Source: Cryobacterium sp. HLT2-28
Lineage (GTDB): Bacteria > Actinomycetota > Actinomycetes > Actinomycetales > Microbacteriaceae
Assembly (NCBI RefSeq): GCF_004402495.1
Contig: NZ_SOFH01000018.1
Location: 186,001-250,000 of the forward strand
Direction: 5' to 3'
Length of the DNA stretch: 64,000 nucleotides
The translations under genes and the position numbers were made by a program. Shown one piece after another: positions 27,524-36,203 of this stretch. Below the pieces are notes generated by a model. It saw only the letters and a program-made list of their open reading frames with translations. It was not told the origin of the DNA and made no database searches. Positions within the stretch are counted from its first letter, which is position 1. The number at the start of each line of letters is the position of its first letter.

Positions 27524-28779
27524 CCGGCGCCGGCGGAACCACGGTCGTCGCCGTCCTCGCCGAACCCACCCGGCGGGTGCCGGGCCGGTGGATCGCCGCC
27601 TTCGCCACGGCCTGGCTCGGCATCTGGATGGCTCAGCTCACCCCGATCCAGTTGCTGCTGCCCGCGCAGATCGACCGCCGGCTGCACCCGGAGCACTGGA
27701 TCGACAGCGTCGTGGCGTTCGGTGTCATCTCCGGCATCGCCGGAGCCTGCGCCATCGTGGCCTATCCGCTGGCGGGGGCGCTCTCCGATCGCACCACGAG
27801 CAGGTTCGGCCGCCGCCGGCCCTGGATCGCCGGCGGGGCGGTGCTGTTCGCGGCGGCCCTGCTGCTGCTCGGCCTGCAGGTGACCCTCGTCGGCATCGGC
27901 GTGTGCTGGGCGCTGGCGCTCACCGGTTTCTGCGTGCTGACGGCCGCGCTCACCGCGACCATCTCCGACCAGGTCCCGGTGCCCCAGCGCGGATTCGTGT
28001 CGGGCTGGCTGTCCGCGCCGCAGGCCATCGGCACGATCCTGGGCCTGCTGCTGGTCACCATGCTGTTCACCGGCCAATTCGCCGGGTACGCGGTCGTGGC
28101 GGCGCTGCTGCTCTGTCTCACCATCCCGTTCCTGCTGCTGCCCGACGCGGTGTTGCCCGCCCGGCACGAGCGACTGACCCTTCGCGAGGTCGTGGAGGGC
28201 CTGTGGATCAGCCCGCGCGAGCATCCGGACTTCGGCTGGACCCTGCTCAGCCGGGTGCTCGTCAGTCTCGGGAACGCCCTCGGCACCACCCTGCTGCTGT
28301 ACTTCCTGATGTTCGGGCTGGGCGACGCCAACGCCGAGGACGACCTGATCCTGCTGACGCTGGTCTACATGGTCTTCGTGATCGTGGCGTCGATCGGCTT
28401 CGGACGCCTGAGCGACGTGCTGAACCGGCGCAAGCTGTTCGTCTTCGTTGCGGCCGGGCTGCAGGGTGTCGCCGCGGTCATGCTCGCGTTCATCCCCGCG
28501 CTGCCCGCGGCGATGGTGGCCGCGGGCATCCTCGGCCTCGGCTATGGCGCCTTCCTGTCGGTCGACCAGGCGCTGGCCACCCAGGTGCTGCCCGACCCGG
28601 CCACGCGCGGCAAGGACCTCGGCATCATGAACATCGCCACCGCGGTGCCGCAGGCCGTCGCGCCGCTGCTCGGCGCGGGCGTCGTGGCGGCATTCGGCTT
28701 CCCGGGACTCTTCGTGCTGGCCGGGCTGTGCGCCTTCGCCGGGGCGATCGCCGTGGAGAAGGTCACGGCGGTGCGCTGA
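27520..28779 (+). CDS. MFS transporter
   Basis: 419 residues with twelve predicted membrane spans. Loop 2-3 carries the MFS motif GALSDRTTSRFGRRRPWI (about 85-102) as in the sugar-cation symporter (GPH/SUT-like) branch, repeated in the second half as FGRLSDVLNRRKLF. The first gene of a four-gene coupled operon: its TGA overlaps the next ATG by one base. Substrate probably relates to the sugar-lactone or amino acid chemistry of the downstream genes; this is inference. No strong ribosome-binding site precedes ATG 27520, in keeping with coupling to the upstream small frame. Confidence 0.9.
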   Translation: MTGAGGTTVVAVLAEPTRRVPGRWIAAFATAWLGIWMAQLTPIQLLLPAQIDRRLHPEHWIDSVVAFGVISGIAGACAIVAYPLAGALSDRTTSRFGRRRPWIAGGAVLFAAALLLLGLQVTLVGIGVCWALALTGFCVLTAALTATISDQVPVPQRGFVSGWLSAPQAIGTILGLLLVTMLFTGQFAGYAVVAALLLCLTIPFLLLPDAVLPARHERLTLREVVEGLWISPREHPDFGWTLLSRVLVSLGNALGTTLLLYFLMFGLGDANAEDDLILLTLVYMVFVIVASIGFGRLSDVLNRRKLFVFVAAGLQGVAAVMLAFIPALPAAMVAAGILGLGYGAFLSVDQALATQVLPDPATRGKDLGIMNIATAVPQAVAPLLGAGVVAAFGFPGLFVLAGLCAFAGAIAVEKVTAVR

Positions 28780-30014
28780 TGGGCATCGACCTGGCCGTCA
28801 CGACGGATGCCGCGCCGTGGCTGACCCCGGACCGCTACTGGCCAGCCCTCACCGAGGCCACCTCCGGCCTCGGCACCCCCGTCGCCGCGCTGCACCTCGG
28901 CGCCCTCCGGCACAACACCGCCGACCTGCTCACCCGCGCGGCCGGCAGCCCGATCCGGGTCGCGACCAAGTCGATCCGGGTGCGCGGTGTGATCGAGGCG
29001 ATCCTCGCCGTTCCGGGCTATCAGGGGCTGCTCGCCTACACGCTGGCGGAGGCGCTCTGGCTGGCCGACACGATGACCGACATCGTCGTCGGCTACCCGA
29101 CCGCCGACAGCGGGGCGATCCTGGCTCTCGGCCGGTCGCCGGAGCTCGCCGGGCGGGTCACCCTGATGGTCGATTCGCTCGACCATCTCGACTTCATCGA
29201 CGCCGTCCTCCCTCCGGGACGGCGGGAGACCATCCGGCTCTGCCTCGAACTGGACGCCGGCTGGGACGCGCCCGTGCTCGGCCGCCTGGGCGTCCACCGC
29301 TCGCCCGTCCACACGGTCGGCCAGGCCCGCGCCCTGGCCGCCGGCATCGCCGCCCGGCCCGGTTTCAGCCTCGTCGGGCTGATGGGCTACGAGGCGCAGA
29401 TCGCCGGGGTCGGCGACCGGCCGGCCGGCCGGCCGCTCGGAGGTGTCGCCATCCGCTGGATGCGCCGCCGCTCGAGCGAGGAACTGGCCGCGCGCCGGGC
29501 CGCCGCGGTCGCGGCGGTGCGGGAGGTCGCGAACCTCGAGTTCGTCAACGGCGGCGGCACCGGGTCGCTGGAAAGCACCCGCGCCGACGCCTCGGTCACC
29601 GACATCGCCGCCGGCAGCGGGTTCTTCGGCGGGCACCTCTTCGACCACTATTCCGATTTCCGGCCGGCGCCGGCCGCCGCCTTCGCCCTCTCCGTCGTGC
29701 GCAAGCCGACCGCCGCGACCGCGACCCTGCTCGGCGGCGGTTGGATCGCCTCCGGGCCGCCCGGTCCCGACCGCAACCCGCTGCCGGTCTGGCCGGAGGG
29801 CCTCGCGTTCCTGCCGCGGGAAATGGCCGGCGAGGTGCAGTCACCGGTCACCGGCGCCGCCGCCGCCGGACTGCGGGTCGGCGACCGGGTGTGGCTGCGG
29901 CACACCAAGTCCGGCGAGGCCAGCGAGCACGTGAACGAGTTCGCGGTGGTCGACGACGGCCAGGTGGTCGACCTGCTGCCCACCTACCGCGGCGAAGGGA
30001 AGGCGTTCCTGTGA
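28779..30014 (+). CDS. PLP-dependent deaminase/aldolase-like protein (alanine racemase fold, D-threonine aldolase-like)
   Basis: 411 residues. Fold-type III PLP barrel with Schiff-base Lys64 (IRVATKSIRV), VNGGGTGS-like FVNGGGTGSLEST phosphate loop (about 250) and GSGFFGGHLFDHY. The C-terminal beta domain (about 290-411) has RHTKSGEASEHVNEF, which in D-threonine aldolase and D-serine dehydratase relatives provides metal ligands. Such enzymes cleave or dehydrate D-3-hydroxy amino acids. In other bacteria a gene of this kind commonly sits next to a sugar-lactone oxidase, as here (GTGA overlap), but the joint reaction is not known to me. Confidence 0.85.
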   Translation: MGIDLAVTTDAAPWLTPDRYWPALTEATSGLGTPVAALHLGALRHNTADLLTRAAGSPIRVATKSIRVRGVIEAILAVPGYQGLLAYTLAEALWLADTMTDIVVGYPTADSGAILALGRSPELAGRVTLMVDSLDHLDFIDAVLPPGRRETIRLCLELDAGWDAPVLGRLGVHRSPVHTVGQARALAAGIAARPGFSLVGLMGYEAQIAGVGDRPAGRPLGGVAIRWMRRRSSEELAARRAAAVAAVREVANLEFVNGGGTGSLESTRADASVTDIAAGSGFFGGHLFDHYSDFRPAPAAAFALSVVRKPTAATATLLGGGWIASGPPGPDRNPLPVWPEGLAFLPREMAGEVQSPVTGAAAAGLRVGDRVWLRHTKSGEASEHVNEFAVVDDGQVVDLLPTYRGEGKAFL

Positions 30015-31324
30015 GCGCGAGCGGCGCCCGGTGGAGCAACTGGGCCGGCAGCGAGTCGGTCCGGCCGGTGCGGGTGGAACGCCCGGCGAGCGTCGGCGCC
30101 GTGCAGCGTGCGGTTCAGGCCGCCGCCGCGGCCGGCCTCAGGATCAAGGCCGTCGGCTCCGGCCACAGCTTTTCGGGCATCGCCGTGGCCCCCGGGGTGC
30201 AGCTCGACCTGAACGACCTCTCCGGCCTGGTCGCCGTGGACGAATCCCTGGACCAGGTCACCCTGGCCGCCGGCACCCGGCTGCACCAGCTTCCCGCCCT
30301 GCTCGCGCCCCACGGGCTCGCCCTGGCCAACCTGGGCGACATCGACCGGCAGAGCATCGCCGGGGCCACCTCCACCGGCACCCACGGCACCGGCGGCGGC
30401 TTCGGCGGGCTGGCGACCCAGATCACGGCGGTGACCCTGGTCACCGCCGACGGCGGCCTGCTCCGCGTCAACGCCGCCGAGAACGCCGAGCTGTTGCCGG
30501 CGGCCCGGCTCGGGCTGGGGGCCCTCGGCATCCTCGTCGACGTCACCGTGCAATGCGTGCCCCGTTTCCTGCTGCACGCGGTCGAGACCGCCGAGCCGCT
30601 CGAGGAGGTGCTCGAGGGGTACCTCGACCGCTCCCGCACGGTGGACCACTTCGAGTTCTACTGGTTCCCGCACACCGGCAGCGCCCTGACCAAGAGCAAC
30701 ACCCGGCTGCCCGGGGACGCGGCCAGGGCGCCGGTCGGCCGGCTCTCCGGCTGGGTCGACGACGAGCTGTTCGCCAACGGCGCCTACCGGGGGATCTGCG
30801 CCGCCGGCACGGCGCTGCCCGGCCTGGTGCCCGGCTTCAACCGGCTGGCCGAACGGCTCGCCGGCCGCCGCGAGTACACGGATGCCTCCCACCGCGTCTT
30901 CGTCTCCCGCCGCACAGTGCGCTTCCACGAGATGGAGTACGCGCTGCCCCGGCACCTGGTTCCGGCCGCCCTCCGCGAGGTGCGGGCGCTGATCGACGCC
31001 CGCGGCTGGCGCATCTCCTTCCCGCTCGAGGTGCGATCGGCCGCCGCCGACGAACTGTGGCTCTCCACCGCGCAGGGCCGGGAGACCGGTTACATCGCCG
31101 TGCACCGGTACCACCGGGAAGACCCGGCCGAGTATTTCCACGCCGTCGAGGCGATCATGCGGGCACACGACGGGCGCCCGCACTGGGGCAAGATGCACTA
31201 CCGCGACGCGGAGACGCTCCGCCCGGCCTACCCCCGGTTTGCGGATTTTCTGCAGGTGCGTGACAGGCTCGACCCGGAGCGCCGCTTCAGCAACAGCTAT
31301 CTGGAAAGAGTCCTGGGTCGATGA
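30011..31324 (+). CDS. FAD-dependent sugar-lactone oxidase (D-arabinono-1,4-lactone / L-gulonolactone oxidase family)
   Basis: 437 residues. VAO-type FAD domain (about 15-185) with VGSGHSF, where His52 is the usual covalent FAD attachment residue, and STGTHGTGGGFGGL; ALO substrate domain with the diagnostic HWGK at 391-394 and final LDPERRFSNSYLERVLG. Family members oxidise aldonolactones with O2, giving H2O2, or use another acceptor. GTG overlaps the previous stop (GTGA), and its own TGA overlaps the next ATG. Real substrate is unknown; the neighbours suggest a modified sugar or polyol. Confidence 0.9.
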   Translation: MSASGARWSNWAGSESVRPVRVERPASVGAVQRAVQAAAAAGLRIKAVGSGHSFSGIAVAPGVQLDLNDLSGLVAVDESLDQVTLAAGTRLHQLPALLAPHGLALANLGDIDRQSIAGATSTGTHGTGGGFGGLATQITAVTLVTADGGLLRVNAAENAELLPAARLGLGALGILVDVTVQCVPRFLLHAVETAEPLEEVLEGYLDRSRTVDHFEFYWFPHTGSALTKSNTRLPGDAARAPVGRLSGWVDDELFANGAYRGICAAGTALPGLVPGFNRLAERLAGRREYTDASHRVFVSRRTVRFHEMEYALPRHLVPAALREVRALIDARGWRISFPLEVRSAAADELWLSTAQGRETGYIAVHRYHREDPAEYFHAVEAIMRAHDGRPHWGKMHYRDAETLRPAYPRFADFLQVRDRLDPERRFSNSYLERVLGR

Positions 31325-32790
31325 GCACCAAACCGGCAGGCAACACCCCCGCGGCGAGGGCCTGGCCCCACCGCGCCCGCGAACTCGGCGACCGGCTGCC
31401 CGCCGGCTTCGTCATCGGCACGGCAACGTCCGCGTTCCAGATCGAGGGCGGCGCCAGGGACGAAGGGCGGGGCGAGTCGAGCTGGGACCCGTTCACCCGC
31501 ACGACGGGCCGGATCGTGGACGGCTCGAACGCATCCGTCGCCGCCGACCACTTCCACAAGCTCGACGAAGACCTGACCCTGCTCCGCGAGCTGGGCGCCG
31601 ACGTCTACCGGTTCTCCTTCGCCTGGTCACGGGTGCAACCCGACGGCCGGGGCGCGCTCAGCCGCACCGGGCTGGCCTTCTACGACCGGCTGCTGGACGG
31701 CCTGCTCGCCGCCGGGATCAGCCCGATGGCGACGCTGTTCCACTGGGACACGCCGCTCCGGCTCCGCGGCGGCTGGCTCGGTCGCGACACCGCGCTGCGC
31801 TTCGGCGACTACGCGCACATGCTCGGCGAGGTCTTCGGCGACCGGATCGACTCCTGGCTCACCGTGAACGACCCGGCCACCGTCTTCCTGAACGGGTATG
31901 CGCTCGGCACGGATGCGCCGGGGGAGAAGCGCCGCTTCGCCGCCCTGCCGGCCGCTCACCATCAGCTCCTCGGCCACGGCCTGGCCGTGCAGGCGCTGCG
32001 GGCGGCCGACGTGCGCGGCCGGATCGGCATCGCCAACCTGCACACTCCCGTGCAGGCCGACAGCGGCCGGGAGGCCGATGAGGTCGCGGCCGAACTGTTC
32101 GACGTGCTGCACAACCGGCTCTTCGCCGACGCGGTGCTGCTCGGCCGCTACCCCGAGCCGCCCGAGCCCTATGCGCTCGACCTGCGGATGCTCCTCGAAA
32201 CCGACCCGGACGACCTCTCCACCATCCACCAGCCGCTCGACTTCTACGGGCTCAACTACCTGCAGCCGTCCCGGATCAAGGCCGGGCCGGCCGCGGCGAC
32301 GACCCCGGCCGGCCCGCCGCGCGCCCCGGCGAAGCCGGAGACGACCGTGTCGTTCCCGTTCCACGTCACCCCGTTCCGGGAGTTCCCGGTCACCGGGGCC
32401 GGGGCGGCCGTCGCCCCCGAATACCTGGCTGTGGCCCTCGGCGAACTGCACACCCGCTACGGCGACCGGCTTCCGCCGGTCTACATCACCGCGAGCGGCG
32501 CCGGGTTCCCCGACGCGGCGGACCGGTACGGCGTCGTCGACGACCCGGCCCGGATCGACTACCTCGCCGAGCACCTCAGCGCGGCCCTCGACGCCGTCGC
32601 GCCCGGGGGCGTCGCCGAGGGCGTCGACCTGCGCGGCTACCTGGTGCGGTCCCTCCTCGACGGCTTCGAGTGGACGGCCGGCTACACCCAGCGCTATGGC
32701 CTGGTGCACGTCGACTTCGCCGACGGAAACCGCCGGCGCACCCCCAAGTCCTCCTACCGCTGGCTCCAGCAGGTGCTCGCCGCCCGCTGA
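31321..32790 (+). CDS. GH1 (beta-glucosidase) family protein lacking both catalytic glutamates
   Basis: 489 residues with a full GH1 barrel: GFVIGTATSAFQIEGGARD (29-47), YRFSFAWSRVQPDG, FHWDTPLRL (140-148), LDFYGLNYLQPSR, and LLDGFEWTAGYTQRYGLVHV near the end. The acid/base motif TLNEP is TVNDP (Asp184) and the nucleophile motif ITENG is ITASG (Ala391). Flanking residues align without gaps, so these are substitutions, not misreading. Normal retaining hydrolysis should not work. Sugar-contact residues (Gln40, His141, Glu/Trp of FEW) remain, so it may bind sugars, act as a regulator, or use other chemistry. Last gene of the coupled operon. Confidence 0.88.
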   Translation: MSTKPAGNTPAARAWPHRARELGDRLPAGFVIGTATSAFQIEGGARDEGRGESSWDPFTRTTGRIVDGSNASVAADHFHKLDEDLTLLRELGADVYRFSFAWSRVQPDGRGALSRTGLAFYDRLLDGLLAAGISPMATLFHWDTPLRLRGGWLGRDTALRFGDYAHMLGEVFGDRIDSWLTVNDPATVFLNGYALGTDAPGEKRRFAALPAAHHQLLGHGLAVQALRAADVRGRIGIANLHTPVQADSGREADEVAAELFDVLHNRLFADAVLLGRYPEPPEPYALDLRMLLETDPDDLSTIHQPLDFYGLNYLQPSRIKAGPAAATTPAGPPRAPAKPETTVSFPFHVTPFREFPVTGAGAAVAPEYLAVALGELHTRYGDRLPPVYITASGAGFPDAADRYGVVDDPARIDYLAEHLSAALDAVAPGGVAEGVDLRGYLVRSLLDGFEWTAGYTQRYGLVHVDFADGNRRRTPKSSYRWLQQVLAAR

Positions 32791-32805
32791 CCCGCCCGCT
32801 CTCCC

Positions 32806-32868
32806 CGCCGAACTGTGACTTCGGCACCGTTTCCGGCCCCGAAACCGGGCGTAACTCACAGTTCGGCG
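32806..32868. terminator. long hairpin between convergent genes
   Basis: Outer arms 32806-32818 and 32856-32868 are a perfect 13-bp inverted repeat; the interior forms a second imperfect stem (GTTTC / GAAAC). No T run. Position between the GH1 operon and the convergent ABC-2 permease gene suits a bidirectional terminator. Confidence 0.55.
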
Positions 32869-32936
32869 AGGTTTCGACGGCGAGGAGGGGCAAGGGAGGG
32901 GACGGAGGGGCGGAGGGGCGGAGGGGACGGGGGAGG

Positions 32937-33671
32937 CTACGGGGTGCGGCGGCGCAGGGTGATCGAGCCGAGCACGACCGCGCCGACGATCCACGCCCCG
33001 ATGATCAGCAGCTCACCGCCGACATACGCGGCATCCTGGGAATCATTCGCGACGGCCTGCAGCGCGTCGATCGCGTGCGAGAGCGGTAGCCAGTCGCTGA
33101 AGGCGCGGAGGGCATCCGGCAGCTGGTCGCGCGGCAGGAAGATCCCGCCGAGCAGGATCTGCGGGAAGACCAGCGCCGGCATGAACTGCACGACCTGGAA
33201 TTCGGTGCGCGCGAACGCGCTGGCGAGCAGGCCGAGGGCCGTGCCGAGCACGGCGTCGGCGACCGCGACCGCGAGCAGCAGCCAGACCGATCCCGTGATC
33301 GACAGGCCGCAGACCCAGACCGAGTAGCCCACCGCGACCGCGGACTGCAGCACCGCGAGCAGTCCGAACGCCAGCGTGTACCCGAGGATGAAGTCGCCCT
33401 TGCCCAGCGGCATCGACAGCAGCCGCTCGAGCGTGCCCGTCCGTCGTTCCCGCAGGGTGGTGATGCTCGTGACCAGGAACATCACGATGAACGGGAACAG
33501 TGCGATCATCGCCGGGCCGACCGTGTCGAACACCGGGGTGTCCGAGAAGATCCAGGCCAGCAGGCCGATCAGCAGGCTCGGCACCACGAGCAGCAACACG
33601 ATCGTGCGCGGGTCGTGGCGGATCTGGCTGAGAACGCGCCCGGCGGTGGCCAGGGTGCGGCGCGGGTTCAC
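32937..33671 (-). CDS. ABC-2 type transporter permease
   Basis: 244 residues from GTG 33671, which overlaps the stop of the ATPase gene. Six membrane spans and the ABC-2 signature region (TTLRERRTGTLERLLSMPLG, FPQILLGGIFLPRDQLPDAL, WLPLSHAIDALQAV). DrrB/NodJ-like export permease for lipids or drugs. Its longer open frame upstream (to 34295) is a shadow of the ATPase gene. Confidence 0.92.
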   Translation of the reverse strand: MNPRRTLATAGRVLSQIRHDPRTIVLLLVVPSLLIGLLAWIFSDTPVFDTVGPAMIALFPFIVMFLVTSITTLRERRTGTLERLLSMPLGKGDFILGYTLAFGLLAVLQSAVAVGYSVWVCGLSITGSVWLLLAVAVADAVLGTALGLLASAFARTEFQVVQFMPALVFPQILLGGIFLPRDQLPDALRAFSDWLPLSHAIDALQAVANDSQDAAYVGGELLIIGAWIVGAVVLGSITLRRRTP

Positions 33672-34426
33672 AGGTCGCCGGCTTCCCGGGCGGCCGGGTC
33701 GGGCGACGGATGCGCGGCGATCAGGGCGAGGAACGCCGCCTCCACGTCGTGGGTGCCCGTCGAGGAGAGCAGGCCGGCCGGGGTGTCGTCGGCGAGGACC
33801 TCGCCGTGCCGCATCAGCAGCAGCCGGTCGCAGCGGCTCGCCTCGTCCATCACATGGCTGGACACGAGCAGGCTCGTCCCGGTGGCGGCCAGCCGATGGA
33901 ACAGGGCCCACAGTTCCGCCCGCAGCACGGGGTCGAGGCCCACGGTCGGTTCGTCGAGCACGAGGAGTTCGGGGGAGCCGAGGAGGGCGCCGGCCAGGGA
34001 CACCCGGCTGCGCTGCCCGCCGGAGAGCGAGCCGGCCAGCTGGCCGGCATTCGCGGCCAGGTCGGTGGCCTCGATCACCCGGTCGATGTCGTCGCGGGTC
34101 GCGCCCAGCACGGCGGCGAAGTATGCCAGGTTCTGGCGCACGGTGAGGTCGTCGTACACGCTCGCGTCCTGGGTGACGTAGCCGACCCGGCCCCGCAGCG
34201 ACGCGGTGCCCGCCGCCCGGCCCAGCACGGTGACCTCTCCGGACTGCACGATCTGCACCCCCACGATCGAGCGCATCAGGGTGGTCTTGCCGCATCCGCT
34301 CGGCCCGATCAGGCCGACGACCAGGCCGCGGGGCACGCTCAGGCTCAGTCCGTGCAGCACCGGATGCTTTCCCCGGCGGGCATGCAGGTCGCGCACCACG
34401 ACAGCGGGAGCGGCTTTGTGCACCAT
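33668..34426 (-). CDS. ABC transporter ATP-binding protein, DrrA type
   Basis: 252 residues from ATG 34426 (a GTG at 34432 is also possible). Walker A GPSGCGKTT (about 41-49), signature LSGGQRSRVSLAGALL, Walker B LLVLDEPTVGLDP, switch LLVSSHVMDEA. The C-terminus extends about 30 residues past the domain. Forms an exporter with the overlapping permease. No ribosome-binding site is evident at either start. Confidence 0.92.
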   Translation of the reverse strand: MVHKAAPAVVVRDLHARRGKHPVLHGLSLSVPRGLVVGLIGPSGCGKTTLMRSIVGVQIVQSGEVTVLGRAAGTASLRGRVGYVTQDASVYDDLTVRQNLAYFAAVLGATRDDIDRVIEATDLAANAGQLAGSLSGGQRSRVSLAGALLGSPELLVLDEPTVGLDPVLRAELWALFHRLAATGTSLLVSSHVMDEASRCDRLLLMRHGEVLADDTPAGLLSSTGTHDVEAAFLALIAAHPSPDPAAREAGDL

Positions 34427-34598
34427 GGTCACATTATTCGCCGATCAGGCACGGAAGTCACCCTCCGCGGACGGCGATTCTTGGAGTGTCATGGGAAGTG
34501 CATGGGAGCCTCAGGGCGCGCGGTTATGATGGGCGTGCATCGCAAGTCACGGTGCCCCGGGCCTCTGCCCGCCCCGCTTATCTCAAGGAGACGCTGCC

Positions 34599-35165
34599 AT
34601 GGAATGGCTCATCCCGGTCCTCATCGTTGTTGCCCTCGTCGCCATCATCGGGATCTACCTCTGGGCCACCTATAACTCCCTCGTCACCCTCAAGGTGCGG
34701 GTGGACGAGGCGTGGAGCGACATCACCGTGCAGCTGAAGCGGCGGGCCGACCTCATCCCCAACCTGATCGAAACGGTCAAGGGCTACGCCGCGCATGAGA
34801 AGGCGGTCTTCGAGAACGTCACGAGGGCTCGCGCCGAGACGCTGAGCGCCCAGGGGCCGGCCGACGCGGCCGCCGCCGAGAACCACATGCAGACCGCGCT
34901 GAAGAGCATCTTCGCCGTCGCCGAGGCCTACCCGCAGCTGCAGGCGAGCCAGAACTACCTGCAGCTCCAGGCCGAACTGGTCGACACCGAGGACAAGATC
35001 CAGGCGTCACGCCGGTTCTACAACGGCGGGGTTCGCGAACTCAACACGAAGATCCAGGTCTTTCCCAACAACCTCATCGCCAAGAACCTCGGCTTCACCC
35101 AGCGTGACTTCTTCGAGGTGTCCGACTCCGCAGCCATCGCGGAGCCGCCTCGCGTGCAGTTCTAA
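34599..35165 (+). CDS. lemA: LemA family protein
   Basis: 188 residues. One N-terminal membrane span (about 3-25) with the bulk being an antiparallel helical bundle outside or inside the cell: TYNSLVTLKVRVDEAWSDIT, RRADLIPNLIETVKGYAAHE, ARRFYN-like ASRRFYNGGVRELNTKIQ and FPNNLIAKNLGF. AAGGAG lies before the ATG. LemA is commonly paired with HtpX, which follows 12 bases later; the pair is linked to membrane protein quality control, though the LemA mechanism is unclear. Confidence 0.93.
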   Translation: MEWLIPVLIVVALVAIIGIYLWATYNSLVTLKVRVDEAWSDITVQLKRRADLIPNLIETVKGYAAHEKAVFENVTRARAETLSAQGPADAAAAENHMQTALKSIFAVAEAYPQLQASQNYLQLQAELVDTEDKIQASRRFYNGGVRELNTKIQVFPNNLIAKNLGFTQRDFFEVSDSAAIAEPPRVQF

Positions 35166-35177
35166 CGGCGGGCGTCG

Positions 35178-36065
35178 ATGTACAGCGCCATCGCGCGCAA
35201 CAAGCGCAACACGGTCTTCATCATCATCCTGTTCCTGGCACTCATCGCCGGGCTCGGCTGGATCGCGAACGCGGTCTACAGCCCCCCGGGCAGCTACGGC
35301 ATCCTGATCCTCACCCTCGTCGTGGCGAGCGGGTACGCCCTGGTGCAGTACTACCTGGCGGGGCGCCAGGCCGTGGCGATGAGCGGCGGCATCCGCGTCA
35401 ACAGCAAGGCGGAGCATCCGCGGCTCTGGAACATCGTCGAGAACCTGTCGATCACCACGGGCACCCCGATGCCCGAGATCTACGTGATCAGCGACCCGGC
35501 GCCGAACGCGTTCGCGACCGGCCGCGACCCGCAGCATGCGATCGTCGCGGCGACGACCGGGCTGCTGGAGATCATGGACGACTCCGAGCTCGAGGGCGTG
35601 ATGGCGCACGAACTCGGCCACGTGCGCAACTACGACATCCGGCTGTCGATGGTGGTCTTCGGACTCGTCGTCGCCGTCGGGTTCATCTCGGACATGTTCC
35701 TGCGGATGGCGTTCTTCGGCCGCAACAACAACAACAACGGCAACCCGATCGTCATGGTGTTCGGGCTGGTCGCGATCATCGTGGCGCCGCTCGTGGCGAG
35801 CATGGTGCAGCTGGCCGTGTCCCGGCAGCGCGAATACCTCGCGGATGCGACCAGCGCGCTGACCACCCGGCACCCCGACGCCCTCGCGAGCGCGCTGGCC
35901 AAGCTGGAGACGTACGGGCGCCCGATGCGGAAGCAGAACTCCTCGATGGCGCACCTGTGGATCGCCAACCCGCTGAAGCCCGGCATGATGGCGAAGCTGT
36001 TCAGCACCCACCCGCCGATCGACGACCGGATCGAACGACTGCAGACCATGGGCCGCAAGTTCTGA
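35178..36065 (+). CDS. htpX: M48 metalloprotease HtpX
   Basis: 295 residues. Two N-terminal spans (about 12-33, 42-60), zinc motif HELGH at 144-148 with the third ligand Glu219 (QREYLADATS), and two spans between them (about 158-178, 190-212). ATP-independent membrane protease degrading misfolded membrane proteins with FtsH. A poly-Asn stretch (NNNNNGN, about 184) lies in the loop. Operon with lemA. Confidence 0.95.
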   Translation: MYSAIARNKRNTVFIIILFLALIAGLGWIANAVYSPPGSYGILILTLVVASGYALVQYYLAGRQAVAMSGGIRVNSKAEHPRLWNIVENLSITTGTPMPEIYVISDPAPNAFATGRDPQHAIVAATTGLLEIMDDSELEGVMAHELGHVRNYDIRLSMVVFGLVVAVGFISDMFLRMAFFGRNNNNNGNPIVMVFGLVAIIVAPLVASMVQLAVSRQREYLADATSALTTRHPDALASALAKLETYGRPMRKQNSSMAHLWIANPLKPGMMAKLFSTHPPIDDRIERLQTMGRKF

Positions 36066-36077
36066 TCGCCCGGACCT

Positions 36078-36126
36078 GATCTCGGCAGGCTCGATCACCG
36101 GTGGTCGAGCCCGTCGAGACCGCGCC
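36078..36126. repeat. head-to-head pair of the REP-like element (REPIN form)
   Basis: Minus-strand copy 36078-36099 abuts plus-strand copy 36100-36126; together they form a near-perfect palindrome around ATCACC|GGTGGT. It begins 13 bases after the htpX stop, so it may also end that transcript. Confidence 0.65.
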
Positions 36127-36138
36127 GAGTCGGGTCAC

Positions 36139-36203
36139 GTCAGTTCAGTTCAGTTCAGGTCAGGTCAGGTCAGGTCAGGTCAGGTCAGGTCAGGTCAGTT
36201 CAG
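36139..36203. repeat. 13-unit pentanucleotide tandem repeat (GTCAG/TTCAG)
   Basis: Thirteen consecutive 5-bp units, eight identical GTCAG (36159-36198) flanked by TTCAG variants. The array overlaps the stop codon (36195-36197) and last two sense codons of the adjacent minus-strand gene. Slippage would add or remove units without touching the upstream coding sequence. Confidence 0.9.

Noticed and set aside
36139..36203. CRISPR-like array
   Set aside because: Units are 5 bp with no spacers; it is a simple tandem repeat and no cas gene is in the window.
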